A stretch of 14,166 bases of DNA from an uncultured Anaerococcus sp. (GTDB lineage: Bacteria; Bacillota_A; Clostridia; Tissierellales; Peptoniphilaceae): contig CABTWT010000020.1 of NCBI GenBank assembly GCA_902488555.1, positions 1 to 14,166 of the forward strand. The letters are read 5' to 3'. The notes under the pieces were generated by a model, which worked only from the letters and a program-made list of their open reading frames with translations, was not told the origin of the DNA and searched no databases. The position numbers and the translations under genes are program-made. Of this stretch, positions 1-6,118 are shown one piece after another; positions within the stretch are counted from its first letter, which is position 1, and the number at the start of each line of letters is the position of its first letter.

Positions 1-141
1 TTAATAAGGCAGACAGGCGTGGATAGGAGCGTGTGTAAAATACTAATAGTGGGTGAACCCTGTGCTTAGCATATAGGGCTTTTCTTAATCTTATCGGGAA
101 ACCATAAACCACTATCTAATAATAGTTTAAGGAAACTGAAA
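1..141. repeat. Terminal direct repeat (circular assembly overlap), left copy
   Basis: Bases 1-141 are identical to 14026-14166. An exact overlap of this size at both contig ends is the usual sign of a circular molecule assembled with a k-mer of 141. The biological sequence therefore exists once and the circle is 14,025 bp. The alternative, a linear element with direct terminal repeats, is less likely because the repeat lies inside a coherent leader between two codirectional genes. Confidence 0.9.
46..115 (+). ncRNA. Structured 5' half of the primase leader
   Basis: Several helices nest here on the plus strand. ATAGTGG (46-52) pairs with CCACTAT (109-115) as a closing stem. Inside it, a hairpin of about 8 bp forms from 58-65 and 69-78 with a 3-nt loop. 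A second hairpin, 91-97 with 102-107, is capped by a GAAA tetraloop at 98-101. A further small hairpin, AGTTT (124-128) with AAACT (133-137), follows outside. A GNRA loop and nested stems favour function as RNA rather than only as DNA. No known riboswitch or ribozyme class was recognised. It lies in the 325-nt gap between the small RHH gene and the primase-helicase gene, so it is probably part of that mRNA leader. Confidence 0.5.
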
Positions 142-147
142 ATAGAC

Positions 148-210
148 AAAAAAATAGATCTAAGATTTTCATCCTAGACCGATCTTTTTCGAAAATTGTT
201 TTGTTGTTAC
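148..210 (-). ncRNA. Candidate antisense (counter-transcribed) RNA, about 60 nt
   Basis: A strong minus-strand promoter (215-243) would start an RNA near 208-210 that runs to a minus-strand intrinsic terminator ending near 148. The terminator has stem AGATC/GATCT (181-185 with 156-160), then an inner 6-bp stem (171-176 with 161-166) capped by GAAA, then seven T residues (154-148). The RNA would be fully complementary to the leader of the primase-helicase mRNA. Known parallels are RNAII of pMV158 and RNAIII of pIP501, which act with a small repressor to set copy number. Here a small RHH gene also lies immediately upstream. The RNA itself is inferred from its signals. Confidence 0.6.
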
Positions 211-214
211 CTAT

Positions 215-243
215 ATCATACAGCAATAACAGTTAAATGTCAA
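215..243 (-). promoter_or_regulatory. Antisense promoter, TTGACA-17-TATGAT
   Basis: Read on the minus strand, a perfect -35 TTGACA (243-238) is followed after exactly 17 nt by TATGAT (220-215). It faces away from the primase gene, back into its leader. It is among the best promoters on the plasmid. Confidence 0.7.
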
Positions 244-271
244 GTAACTTAAGCATTTAACAGGTTGGTTA

Positions 272-299
272 TTGGGCTGAAACTTGTCTATTTTATACT
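272..299 (+). promoter_or_regulatory. Possible weak promoter for the primase-helicase gene
   Basis: TTGGGC (272-277), a 16-nt spacer and TATACT (294-299) could place a start near 306, only about 15 nt before the ATG at 321. The -35 is poor. The gene may instead be read from the RHH-gene promoter at 13711-13740 through the leader. Confidence 0.3.
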
Positions 300-320
300 C
301 TATTTTAAATTCAATTTAAT

Positions 321-2819
321 ATGACTCAAATATCATTAAGAAATCTTCCAGAACTAGATGAATCTAACAGGAACAACACTTTATATAGTAGAGCTTGTTC
401 TTATAAAGCAAGAGGAATGAACGATTATGAGATGGAAGAAGCGATTAGGCTCGATAATCAGCAAAGTTTTGTAGAACCTTTAGGTGAAACTGAACTTAAG
501 TCGTTAATCAAATCAGCTTCTAAAATGGAACAAGGAGTTCCATATAGCTCAAATTATAAGAAAAAATCAAATAAAACACCAGATATTGAAAATGTTTTTA
601 ATAATGTTGTAGAAATGAACGAAGGTTTAGAACTTGCGGAAGGAAGCAAGAAAAGAACAAAGAAAGACTCTGAAAAAGAGTGGATTTTTGTAAAAAATTA
701 TGTTTATACTGATGAAAATGGACTTCCAATCTTCAAGAAGAAAAGATTCAAAATAATAGATAAAGAAACTGGCGAAGTTGGTAAGGCTACACCTTTTGAA
801 GACCTTATTAATAAAAGAAATAATTTAGATGAGCTTACAGATGAACAAAAAGCTACATTATACAATAGGGTTGGGATTAAAAAGGCTAGAGAAGAGTTTA
901 AAGCTCTTTATATCACTGAAGGCGAAAAAGACGCTGATACTTTAATAGAAGCTGGGTTAATAGCTACTTGTTTAAAAAGTCCAGGCGAAAAGATAAAAAA
1001 ACAACATTTAAATCAATTGGAAGGTATAAAAGAAGTCTATATCCTGCCCGATAAAGATAGACCAGGCTTTATTAAAGCTTTTAACTTATATCAAGGGATT
1101 AAAGATACTGTAAAAGATATCAAAGTACTCGTTTGGAATGAAAAAGATATAAAAGCCGATCCTTTAAGTAAAGAGTTTGCTAAATGGGATATAACAGACC
1201 AAGTTGAAGCTGAAGGCTATACTAACGAAAAACTTATAAATTTTATTAAAGATAACTCAAAGAAAGAGTTTCCAGATAAATACTTAGATGAAATCGACGG
1301 CAAACCTTATAATTCTTCATTAGAAACAATAACCAAAATTCTACAAAATGAAGGATCTGAATGGAAGCGTGCAACCGATAAGAGTAAAGTTCCTCCAAGT
1401 GTAGTAACTAAAATATTGAGAAAGTACTGTTATTTTACTTTAATAGGTTTCCCTTCTGATACATCTCCATTAGCAGTTTACGATACAGAAAAAGGTATCT
1501 ATACAACCTCTAAAATCCATATAAACACTTTAATTAACGCCGTTGATGATGTGACTATTAACGGACAAAAAGAAATCTACAACAAATTAAAGCTAAGTTT
1601 ATATAAGGATAATGAGTTTAAGCGGCCTTTTACCGATAAAACTTATACAGTTTTAAAAAATGGAATTTACAATCACGAAAGCAGAACATTAGAAGATTTT
1701 TCGCCACAAAAGGTGTTTTTATCTAGGGTTAACACAAAATATAATCCAGAGGCTACAGAGCCTGAATTTAAAGGTTGGTCTTTTACTGAATGGATTAATA
1801 AAATTTCTGAACAAGACCAAAACAAAAACAATCAAATCTGGCAGTTATTAGCTACAGTTTTAAGACCTAATTATAACAACAAAACTTCATTTTTTATATA
1901 TGATGAGAAGAACAATACAGGTAAATCAACTTTCCTAAGACTATTGATGAATTTAGTTGGAGAGGAAAACACAAGTTCCTTGGACTTGGCACAGCTAGAA
2001 GATAGGTTCTATCCTAGTACAGCCGAAGGTAAAGCTTTAATTATCGGCGATGATAATGATAGGCGTTTAGATATCAGCAAGAGTAACAACTTTAAAAGAA
2101 TGACTGCTGGTGAGTATATGAACGTTGAAAAGAAAGGCCAGGACGGTTATCAGATTAAATTTAACACCACAATTGTCCAATCAATGAATGGTCTTCCAAA
2201 CTTTAAAACCATAGATAAAGGGCTTTTATCCAGAATCAGAATAATTAGATTTGGTTATCAATTTGATCACACCGAAAGAAATACAGATGTAAAAGATAAA
2301 TATATATACGATGAAAATCTACTTGAATACATTGTCTATAAAGCCTTAGATATTGACATAGACGATATAGCGATGACTTCAGAGAACGAAGATTTATTAA
2401 AGCAACTCGAAGAAAAGTCAGATCCTACAAAATCATTCTACAATGATATTGTTAAAAGCCAACTGATTGCCAGCACAATGCTCCCTACAGAGTTCCTATA
2501 TAAGTTATATTGCGACTATACAGAGTTTGTTCTAGGTGATATTCATCTATCACACTCACAATTCACACCACGAATCAGAGAACACATGGAAGCTGATGGT
2601 TGGGAATATAAAATAACTAGACTAACAGAGGACTTTAACATAAACGAAGCAAAAGAAGTATGGCTTGATATCAGATTAAGTGATGTAGACTCCAACTCGG
2701 TACCTGCAACACCATCAAATAACTTATCTATCTACTTCAGTAAGTTCTCAGATGAGTTACTTAAAACACCTAAAGAAAAGAAGACTTTTAGGGTGTTCAC
2801 AAAACAAAACAAACAATAG
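321..2819 (+). CDS. Phage/plasmid primase-helicase: PriCT, TOPRIM and SF3 helicase domains
   Basis: This 832-aa replication protein should unwind and prime plasmid DNA. Residues about 15-70 look like a PriCT domain (NNTLYSRACSYKARG onward). A TOPRIM-like domain follows, with YITEGEKDAD (E200) and the DxD of LPDKD (D244, D246), then WDITD at 289-293. An SF3 (D5/P4-type) helicase has Walker A NNTGKST (531-537), Walker B IIGDD (D577, D578), a motif C Asn in MNG (N623) and arginines in SRIR (R638, R640). Unlike phage P4 alpha or many PriCT proteins, no archaeo-eukaryotic primase domain precedes PriCT, because in-frame stops lie just upstream. The ATG has no Shine-Dalgarno sequence. A strong terminator follows. 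The candidate cognate origin is the repeat palindrome directly downstream. Family assignment is confident; the priming activity is inferred. Confidence 0.85.
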   Translation: MTQISLRNLPELDESNRNNTLYSRACSYKARGMNDYEMEEAIRLDNQQSFVEPLGETELKSLIKSASKMEQGVPYSSNYKKKSNKTPDIENVFNNVVEMNEGLELAEGSKKRTKKDSEKEWIFVKNYVYTDENGLPIFKKKRFKIIDKETGEVGKATPFEDLINKRNNLDELTDEQKATLYNRVGIKKAREEFKALYITEGEKDADTLIEAGLIATCLKSPGEKIKKQHLNQLEGIKEVYILPDKDRPGFIKAFNLYQGIKDTVKDIKVLVWNEKDIKADPLSKEFAKWDITDQVEAEGYTNEKLINFIKDNSKKEFPDKYLDEIDGKPYNSSLETITKILQNEGSEWKRATDKSKVPPSVVTKILRKYCYFTLIGFPSDTSPLAVYDTEKGIYTTSKIHINTLINAVDDVTINGQKEIYNKLKLSLYKDNEFKRPFTDKTYTVLKNGIYNHESRTLEDFSPQKVFLSRVNTKYNPEATEPEFKGWSFTEWINKISEQDQNKNNQIWQLLATVLRPNYNNKTSFFIYDEKNNTGKSTFLRLLMNLVGEENTSSLDLAQLEDRFYPSTAEGKALIIGDDNDRRLDISKSNNFKRMTAGEYMNVEKKGQDGYQIKFNTTIVQSMNGLPNFKTIDKGLLSRIRIIRFGYQFDHTERNTDVKDKYIYDENLLEYIVYKALDIDIDDIAMTSENEDLLKQLEEKSDPTKSFYNDIVKSQLIASTMLPTEFLYKLYCDYTEFVLGDIHLSHSQFTPRIREHMEADGWEYKITRLTEDFNINEAKEVWLDIRLSDVDSNSVPATPSNNLSIYFSKFSDELLKTPKEKKTFRVFTKQNKQ

Positions 2820-2820
2820 T

Positions 2821-2864
2821 AAAAAAGAATCTCGATTTATTTATAAAAACGAGGTTCTTTTTTT
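2821..2864 (+). terminator. Intrinsic terminator after the primase-helicase gene
   Basis: AAAAAAGAATCTCG (2821-2834) pairs with CGAGGTTCTTTTTT (2850-2863) with one G-U pair and a 15-nt loop, and ends in a T run. It starts one base after the TAG stop. Confidence 0.85.
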
Positions 2865-2891
2865 GTGCTACAAAACACAATTCTAAAAAAG

Positions 2892-3208
2892 GTGTTACGG
2901 AGGTGTTACGCGATGTTACGCGACTTTTCGAAGAAGTGTAACATCGATAAACGTTGTAATATCAACGCTTTTAAAATAGGTGTTACGGTGTTACACCTAT
3001 TTACAACTTAATAGGATATTTATTATACTTTTTATCCTTTTTTCTATCTTGTTTCTATAATTTTAAAAAATATATCTAAGGAATTGCTTTTTAGTGTAAC
3101 ACCGTAACACTTTTAGTTTTTTTGGTTCAAACCATTGTAATCAAGCCGTTTAAAAGTGTTACATCTGAAAAAAAATAGGTGTAACACCCCGTAACACCTC
3201 CGTAACAC
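2892..3208. repeat. Imperfect palindrome of about 320 bp with 12 TGTTAC/GTAACA sites (candidate origin)
   Basis: TGTTAC occurs on the plus strand at 2893, 2904, 2914, 2981, 2989 and 3157. Its complement GTAACA occurs at 2938, 3096, 3104, 3181, 3191 and 3202. The set is mirrored about a centre near 3047-3050. The outer arms share a perfect 19-bp inverted match (2892-2910 and 3190-3208), and an inner 17-bp unit at 2980-2996 returns inverted at 3094-3110. Outer sites are spaced 10-11 bp, one helical turn. The centre (about 3000-3085) is extremely AT-rich, like an unwinding element. It lies directly after the SF3 helicase gene. Phage P4 alpha protein binds iterons at ori and crr, so this is a plausible helicase-loading origin. 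Confidence 0.6.
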
Positions 3209-3228
3209 TCTATTATTTTTTCTTATCG

Positions 3229-3264
3229 TCTTAATTTTTATCGGTAACCAAACCTTAAACCACT
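3229..3264 (+). repeat. Diverged copy of leader segment 82-117
   Basis: Both segments contain CTTAAT, then TTATCGG, then AACCA and then TAAACCACT in the same order and orientation, with a 4-5 base insertion in this copy. The similarity is clear by eye but was not scored. Its role is unknown. It lies between the candidate primase origin and the Rep_3 iterons. Confidence 0.4.
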
Positions 3265-3393
3265 CTTTTTTCTTTTTGTTACTTCCTGAAACAACTTTCT
3301 AAACTATAACACAAAACAAAATCAAAACTATAAGAAATCAAAACCACATTTCAGCTTTAGCTGTTGTTAATACCTAGAAGTCAAGGAGAAATA

Positions 3394-3516
3394 TTGGCTA
3401 ATCCTAAAATATTTTCTAACAATTTACTAACTCGGTGTCAAACTGTTACTGCTAACCCAAAAACAAATGACACCAAGATCTTACGAAGTTCAAATTTCAA
3501 CGTTATAGCGGTGTAA
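3394..3516 (+). CDS. Possible 40-aa ORF with TTG start
   Basis: A TTG at 3394 is preceded by a good AAGGAG (3383-3388) at 5-nt spacing and opens 40 codons ending at TAA 3514-3516. The product begins MANPKIFSNNLL and has no recognised domain. It overlaps GGTGTCA/TGACACC inverted repeats (3434-3440 and 3468-3474), which argues that the stretch may be a binding region rather than a gene. The Shine-Dalgarno match is the main reason to record it. Confidence 0.2.
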   Translation: MANPKIFSNNLLTRCQTVTANPKTNDTKILRSSNFNVIAV

Positions 3517-3558
3517 AAAAAGTAAGACAATGCGTCCATCTTCTTACAAATTTGACAC
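3434..3558. repeat. GGTGTCA / TGACACC repeat cluster
   Basis: GGTGTCAAA (from 3434) is the inverse of TTTGACACC (ending near 3558), and TGACACC also occurs at 3468-3474. These three sites lie between the primase origin candidate and the Rep_3 iterons. Apart from this cluster and the TTG ORF, no gene was seen in 3265-3760, which is AT-rich. No exact DnaA box (TTATCCACA) was found. Confidence 0.35.
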
Positions 3559-3762
3559 CAAAAAAATAATCATAAGATACCTACAATAAAAAAAACAAAA
3601 AAACCTTAATCATCATTTCATTTGTTAGTTATTATTGCCTCTATACTTTACAGATTGACTCCTACTCTTACAAAAGCTATCTATTAGTATAAATATCTGC
3701 CCTATATACTTAAATCGCTTATAAGTCGTTCTATGAAGTTTTAATTCTTATATGTTAGTAAC

Positions 3763-4046
3763 TATTACAAATTCCCCAAACATATCTTTTGTGTGTTCCA
3801 GCTTTAGCTTTTTATATACAAGTTATTTATATATTTTTTAGTATCTTTTTAGGGCTTCTAGAACCCTTGGAATTACTTAATTTTAGCTATGCAAATATTA
3901 CAAATTCCCCAAAAAGTATTACAGATTCCCCAACAAATATTACAAATTCCCCATGGCTTAATTTCAACACTTCTAATAAATGTTAGTCCTTTAAACGTTA
4001 GTATTTCAACACTTTAATTTTCAAAATTAACTATTACAAATTCCCC
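3763..4046 (+). repeat. Rep_3 iterons: five TATTACAAATTCCCC repeats (candidate oriV)
   Basis: Direct repeats of TATTACAAATTCCCC start at 3763, 3896, 3917 (one substitution), 3938 and 4032. The middle three are exactly 21 bp apart, two helical turns. The two outer copies match each other over 21 bp (3759-3779 and 4028-4048). A second 12-bp repeat, ATTTCAACACTT, at 3961 and 4003 is 42 bp apart, again in phase. Iterons directly upstream of a Rep_3 gene are the classic arrangement for a theta-type origin and for repression of rep. The open frame across this stretch only translates the repeats and is not a gene. Confidence 0.85.
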
Positions 4047-4081
4047 AACACTATTACTTAAATAAAATACGTAATATTTAC

Positions 4082-4110
4082 TTGTAATAATTCTTTTAAT
4101 CTGCTAAACT
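4082..4110 (+). promoter_or_regulatory. Putative rep promoter giving a near-leaderless mRNA
   Basis: TTGTAA (4082-4087), a 17-nt spacer and TAAACT (4105-4110) would start transcription at or next to the rep ATG at 4118. The gene has no Shine-Dalgarno sequence, which fits a leaderless transcript. The last iteron (4032-4046) lies just upstream, placed for Rep autoregulation. Confidence 0.45.
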
Positions 4111-4117
4111 TTAAGCT

Positions 4118-4915
4118 ATGAAGAACGAATTAGTAGTATACAAAAATGATTTCAACCAAATACCATTGAAAAGCTTTAAATCTGTTGAACTAGACCTCTT
4201 ATTCTCCATTATGAGCCAGATGCGAAATAAAGGATTAACATCAGTTACACTAACATTTGAACAGTTGAAGAGTTTATCAAAATATAACAATTCCAATGCT
4301 ATAAAGGAATTTGTTAAAGATCTTGAATCTACTTATGATAAATTAATACATTTAGATGTTAAAATTGGTGATGATAGGAAGTTTACCAAGTTTGTATTCT
4401 TTACAGAATACACCATAGATATTGATAAGCAAACTGTAACTATCTGTGTTAATGAACGCTTTTCTCATCTCATTAATGAACTTACAGGTTCATTCACTAA
4501 ATTAGAATTAGATGAAGTAACAAGTCTATCATCTTCTTATTCCAAAAATGGTTATAGACTCTTAAAGCAATACAGATCAACAGGTTATGCAACCTTCTGG
4601 CTTGATGAGTTTAAAGAATTAATGGATGTACCAGAGTCCTATAACTATGGAAATATCAATCTTAGAGTGTTAAAACCTATAGAAAAAGAACTTCCAAAGT
4701 ACTTTCCAAACTTAAAGATCAACAGGATTAAAGGAAAAGGTAAAGATAAACGTAAAGTTGTTAGACTTGAATTTAAGTTTAAAAACGATGATGGACTAAA
4801 CAAAGGAAATAGAACCTTTAGAGCAGAAGATGGAACATATTACGAAAAGTATATATCAGACTTTACAGAAGAAGAAATAAAAAAGGCATATCCAGAAACA
4901 AACAAAAAAGACTAG
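4118..4915 (+). CDS. Rep_3 family plasmid replication initiator
   Basis: This 265-aa protein matches the Rep_3 (Initiator Replication protein) family in length and pattern. It opens with KNDFNQIPLKSFKSVELDLL and has a first winged-helix region at about 10-130. A second region follows at about 140-225 (YSKNGYRLLKQY, then FWLDEFKELMDVPESY and the basic GKGKDKRKVVRLEFKF). The family binds iterons as a monomer to open the origin and represses its own promoter as a dimer. Five iterons sit immediately upstream, supporting this. The start is ATG 4118; no ribosome site is visible, so translation may be leaderless or weak. The stop codon lies inside a bidirectional terminator shared with the convergent lipoprotein gene. 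It is a second initiator beside the primase-helicase. Confidence 0.9.
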   Translation: MKNELVVYKNDFNQIPLKSFKSVELDLLFSIMSQMRNKGLTSVTLTFEQLKSLSKYNNSNAIKEFVKDLESTYDKLIHLDVKIGDDRKFTKFVFFTEYTIDIDKQTVTICVNERFSHLINELTGSFTKLELDEVTSLSSSYSKNGYRLLKQYRSTGYATFWLDEFKELMDVPESYNYGNINLRVLKPIEKELPKYFPNLKINRIKGKGKDKRKVVRLEFKFKNDDGLNKGNRTFRAEDGTYYEKYISDFTEEEIKKAYPETNKKD

Positions 4916-4934
4916 AGTTATTTCTAGTCTTTTT
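4905..4934. terminator. Bidirectional terminator between rep and the lipoprotein gene
   Basis: AAAAAGACTAGA (4905-4916) pairs perfectly over 12 bp with TCTAGTCTTTTT (4923-4934) around a 6-nt loop. A and T runs on both sides let it stop both convergent genes. It overlaps the rep stop codon. Confidence 0.9.
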
Positions 4935-4951
4935 ATATTCTCCTCTAATTT

Positions 4952-5620
4952 TTAATTTAACCTTAACGTTCCATCTTCTAATCGTTTTACAGCTATTGAG
5001 AATTCTGTTTCTATATCTTCTAAATTTCTAAAATCCACTTTATTCATATCAATATAGGTATTCCCTGCTTCTCTAACGATTGGCCATATAGTTGAGAAAT
5101 CGACACCTGGTTCTGGTTCAACCCCGAATGCTTCTGTTAGAGCTTCTTGAAGCTCAATAGGTATTTCTGGCATTCCTATTATTTCTCCAAAAATATCTGT
5201 AAGAGGACTGTTTATTATATCACTTACAAAAACTTGGGAAAGGGTCGTTGCGAAATGTTCTAAGTCCTTGCCTTTATAAGTATAATTAAGAACATATTCG
5301 TCGTCTTCTTCATAATACTCGTAATCCTTGTAGGTTATTTTGGCATCTTTTAGAAAATCTTTTAAAACTTCTTTATAATTTTCAACGTTTTCTGGAAAGA
5401 AATAAATATATTTGAAGGATGTATTATTAAGCTCTTGCCTTGCTCCAGGTTCAAAGTACTCTAAAGCATCTACAACATTTCCGTTTTTCAGTTCGTTAAA
5501 AGCACTATCTATCAATTTCCTACCTTCTTTGACTTCTTTAGGTCCTCCTGAGCATGAAGCCATAACAAAAAGGTTTGCAACAATCAAACACCACAAACTA
5601 ATTTTTCTCCACAATTTCAT
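4952..5620 (-). CDS. Predicted surface lipoprotein of unknown function
   Basis: The 222-aa product has a lipoprotein signal: MKLWRK, then a hydrophobic run ending VMAS before Cys23, followed by SGGPKEVKEG. It should be cleaved, lipidated at Cys23 and anchored on the outer face of the membrane. The mature part begins with a helical segment (residues 28-65) and continues as a mixed alpha/beta domain rich in acidic and aromatic residues (YKDYEYYEEDDEYVLNYTY), reminiscent of small NTF2-like lipoproteins, but no family is claimed. A strong ribosome site (AAGGAGAAGG) precedes ATG 5620, and an extended -10 promoter lies upstream. On plasmids such proteins may alter the surface or exclude other plasmids, but nothing here proves that. 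It stands alone, convergent with rep. Confidence 0.7.
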   Translation of the reverse strand: MKLWRKISLWCLIVANLFVMASCSGGPKEVKEGRKLIDSAFNELKNGNVVDALEYFEPGARQELNNTSFKYIYFFPENVENYKEVLKDFLKDAKITYKDYEYYEEDDEYVLNYTYKGKDLEHFATTLSQVFVSDIINSPLTDIFGEIIGMPEIPIELQEALTEAFGVEPEPGVDFSTIWPIVREAGNTYIDMNKVDFRNLEDIETEFSIAVKRLEDGTLRLN

Positions 5621-5650
5621 AACCTTCTCCTTGTTTTTTACTTTAAAGCG

Positions 5651-5659
5651 ATTATATCA
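5651..5659 (-). promoter_or_regulatory. Extended -10 promoter of the lipoprotein gene
   Basis: On the minus strand TGATATAAT (5659-5651) is an extended -10, about 30 nt upstream of the ATG at 5620. No clear -35 is visible. The rest of 5660-5855 is AT-rich without genes; it contains AGCTTTAGCT (5739-5748), a motif found four times on the plasmid. Confidence 0.5.
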
Positions 5660-5847
5660 TAAATTATTCATAATTAAGCATCTGTTTTATGTTTAATTAA
5701 TAAATAGTTACTAAACATAAAAAATAAAACCCCATATAAGCTTTAGCTGCTGTTATAACCCCTATCTAATAATTCATCAGAAGGCCTATTGTTTAATATA
5801 TTGATTCTATTATATCAAAGAAATTGCGTAAAATACCATTTAAACTT

Positions 5848-5876
5848 GTATTTAACTCCTTTAGACTGTATAATGT
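5848..5876 (+). promoter_or_regulatory. Antitoxin RNA promoter of the par-type locus
   Basis: TTGTAT, a 17-nt spacer and TATAAT (5871-5876) read on the plus strand toward the shared terminator at 5917-5949. Transcription would begin near 5883. Confidence 0.65.
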
Positions 5877-5882
5877 TTGTGA

Positions 5883-5949
5883 CTAAAAGAATAAAGTTCG
5901 ACCATGTTGGACACACAAAAAGACTGGAGTTGCCGCTCCAGTCTTTTTT
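5883..5949 (+). ncRNA. Fst/par-type antitoxin RNA (RNA II-like), about 65 nt
   Basis: The predicted RNA runs from near 5883 to the bidirectional terminator. It carries AAAGAATAAAGT (5886-5897), which recurs exactly at 6035-6046, and CCATGTTGGACACAC (5902-5916), which recurs with two changes at 6066-6080 over the toxin start codon. Because the toxin mRNA is on the other strand, the antitoxin can pair with the toxin coding region and start site through these repeats, and with the terminator stem. This is the layout of pAD1 par, where a roughly 65-nt RNA II silences fst translation. Confidence 0.75.
5917..5949. terminator. Shared bidirectional terminator of the toxin and antitoxin RNAs
   Basis: AAAAAGACTGGAG pairs with CTCCAGTCTTTTT around a short TTGCCG loop, a near-perfect stem with A and T tracts on both sides. 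It lies immediately beyond the toxin stop (5953) and ends the convergent antitoxin RNA, as in pAD1 par. Confidence 0.9.
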
Positions 5950-5952
5950 AGG

Positions 5953-6069
5953 TTAGTTACTATCTTTATCATCGCTTCCATCTAACCATTTGCAGATGTA
6001 GTGACTAAGTACACCTGCCATAATAGAAACTGTTAAAGAATAAAGTAGGTCTATGAATAGATCTGCCAT
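5953..6069 (-). CDS. Fst-family type I toxin (small membrane peptide, 38 aa)
   Basis: This 38-codon gene encodes a short peptide starting MADLFIDLLYSLTVSIMAGV, a single hydrophobic membrane helix, followed by the polar tail KWLDGSDDKDSN. Fst-family toxins have the same plan of about 30-40 aa, one helix and a W-L-(D/N)-(E/G) plus acidic tail. They damage the membrane and kill plasmid-free daughter cells. A strong ribosome site (AGGAAGGGGG, minus strand, about 6090-6080) precedes ATG 6069. The promoter is at 6119-6146 and the mRNA would be about 200 nt, as in pAD1 RNA I. Antisense direct repeats and a shared terminator complete the locus. The peptide sequence plus this architecture make the call strong, though homology was not searched. 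Confidence 0.85.
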   Translation of the reverse strand: MADLFIDLLYSLTVSIMAGVLSHYICKWLDGSDDKDSN

Positions 6070-6118
6070 GCTGGCCACACCCCCTTCCTGTTACCAGTTT
6101 AGGGATAGTAACATATAT

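Larger units (their letters stand above)
139..294 (+). promoter_or_regulatory. Long-range and alternative stems in the leader of the primase-helicase gene
   Basis: An 11-bp perfect inverted repeat, AAAATAGACAA (139-149) and TTGTCTATTTT (284-294), can close this domain just before the start codon at 321. Inside it, CAATAAC (224-230) pairs with GTTATTG (268-274) and GTTAAATG (232-239) with CATTTAAC (254-261), giving a 15-bp two-part hairpin. AATAACA (225-231) can instead pair with TGTTGTT (202-208), using one G-U pair, so the two folds exclude each other. ATTTTC (165-170) can also pair with GAAAAT (191-196), in competition with the terminator hairpin at 156-185. The antisense RNA called here covers 202-208 and could switch the fold. 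Confidence 0.5.

Noticed and set aside
1..320. Group I or group II self-splicing intron
   Set aside because: No domain V, no group I P/Q/R/S core and no coding exon upstream that would join the primase frame.
3789..3986. 65-codon plus-strand frame across the iterons
   Set aside because: It has no ATG or ribosome site, and its repeated ITNSP-type residues are just the 21-bp iterons translated.
3741..4060. CRISPR array from the repeated TATTACAAATTCCCC units
   Set aside because: Repeats are too short, there are no spacers of uniform unique sequence, and no cas genes; they fit iterons.
5412..5696. Plus-strand frame opposite the lipoprotein gene
   Set aside because: It lies antisense to a gene with a clear signal peptide and ribosome site and has no own signals.
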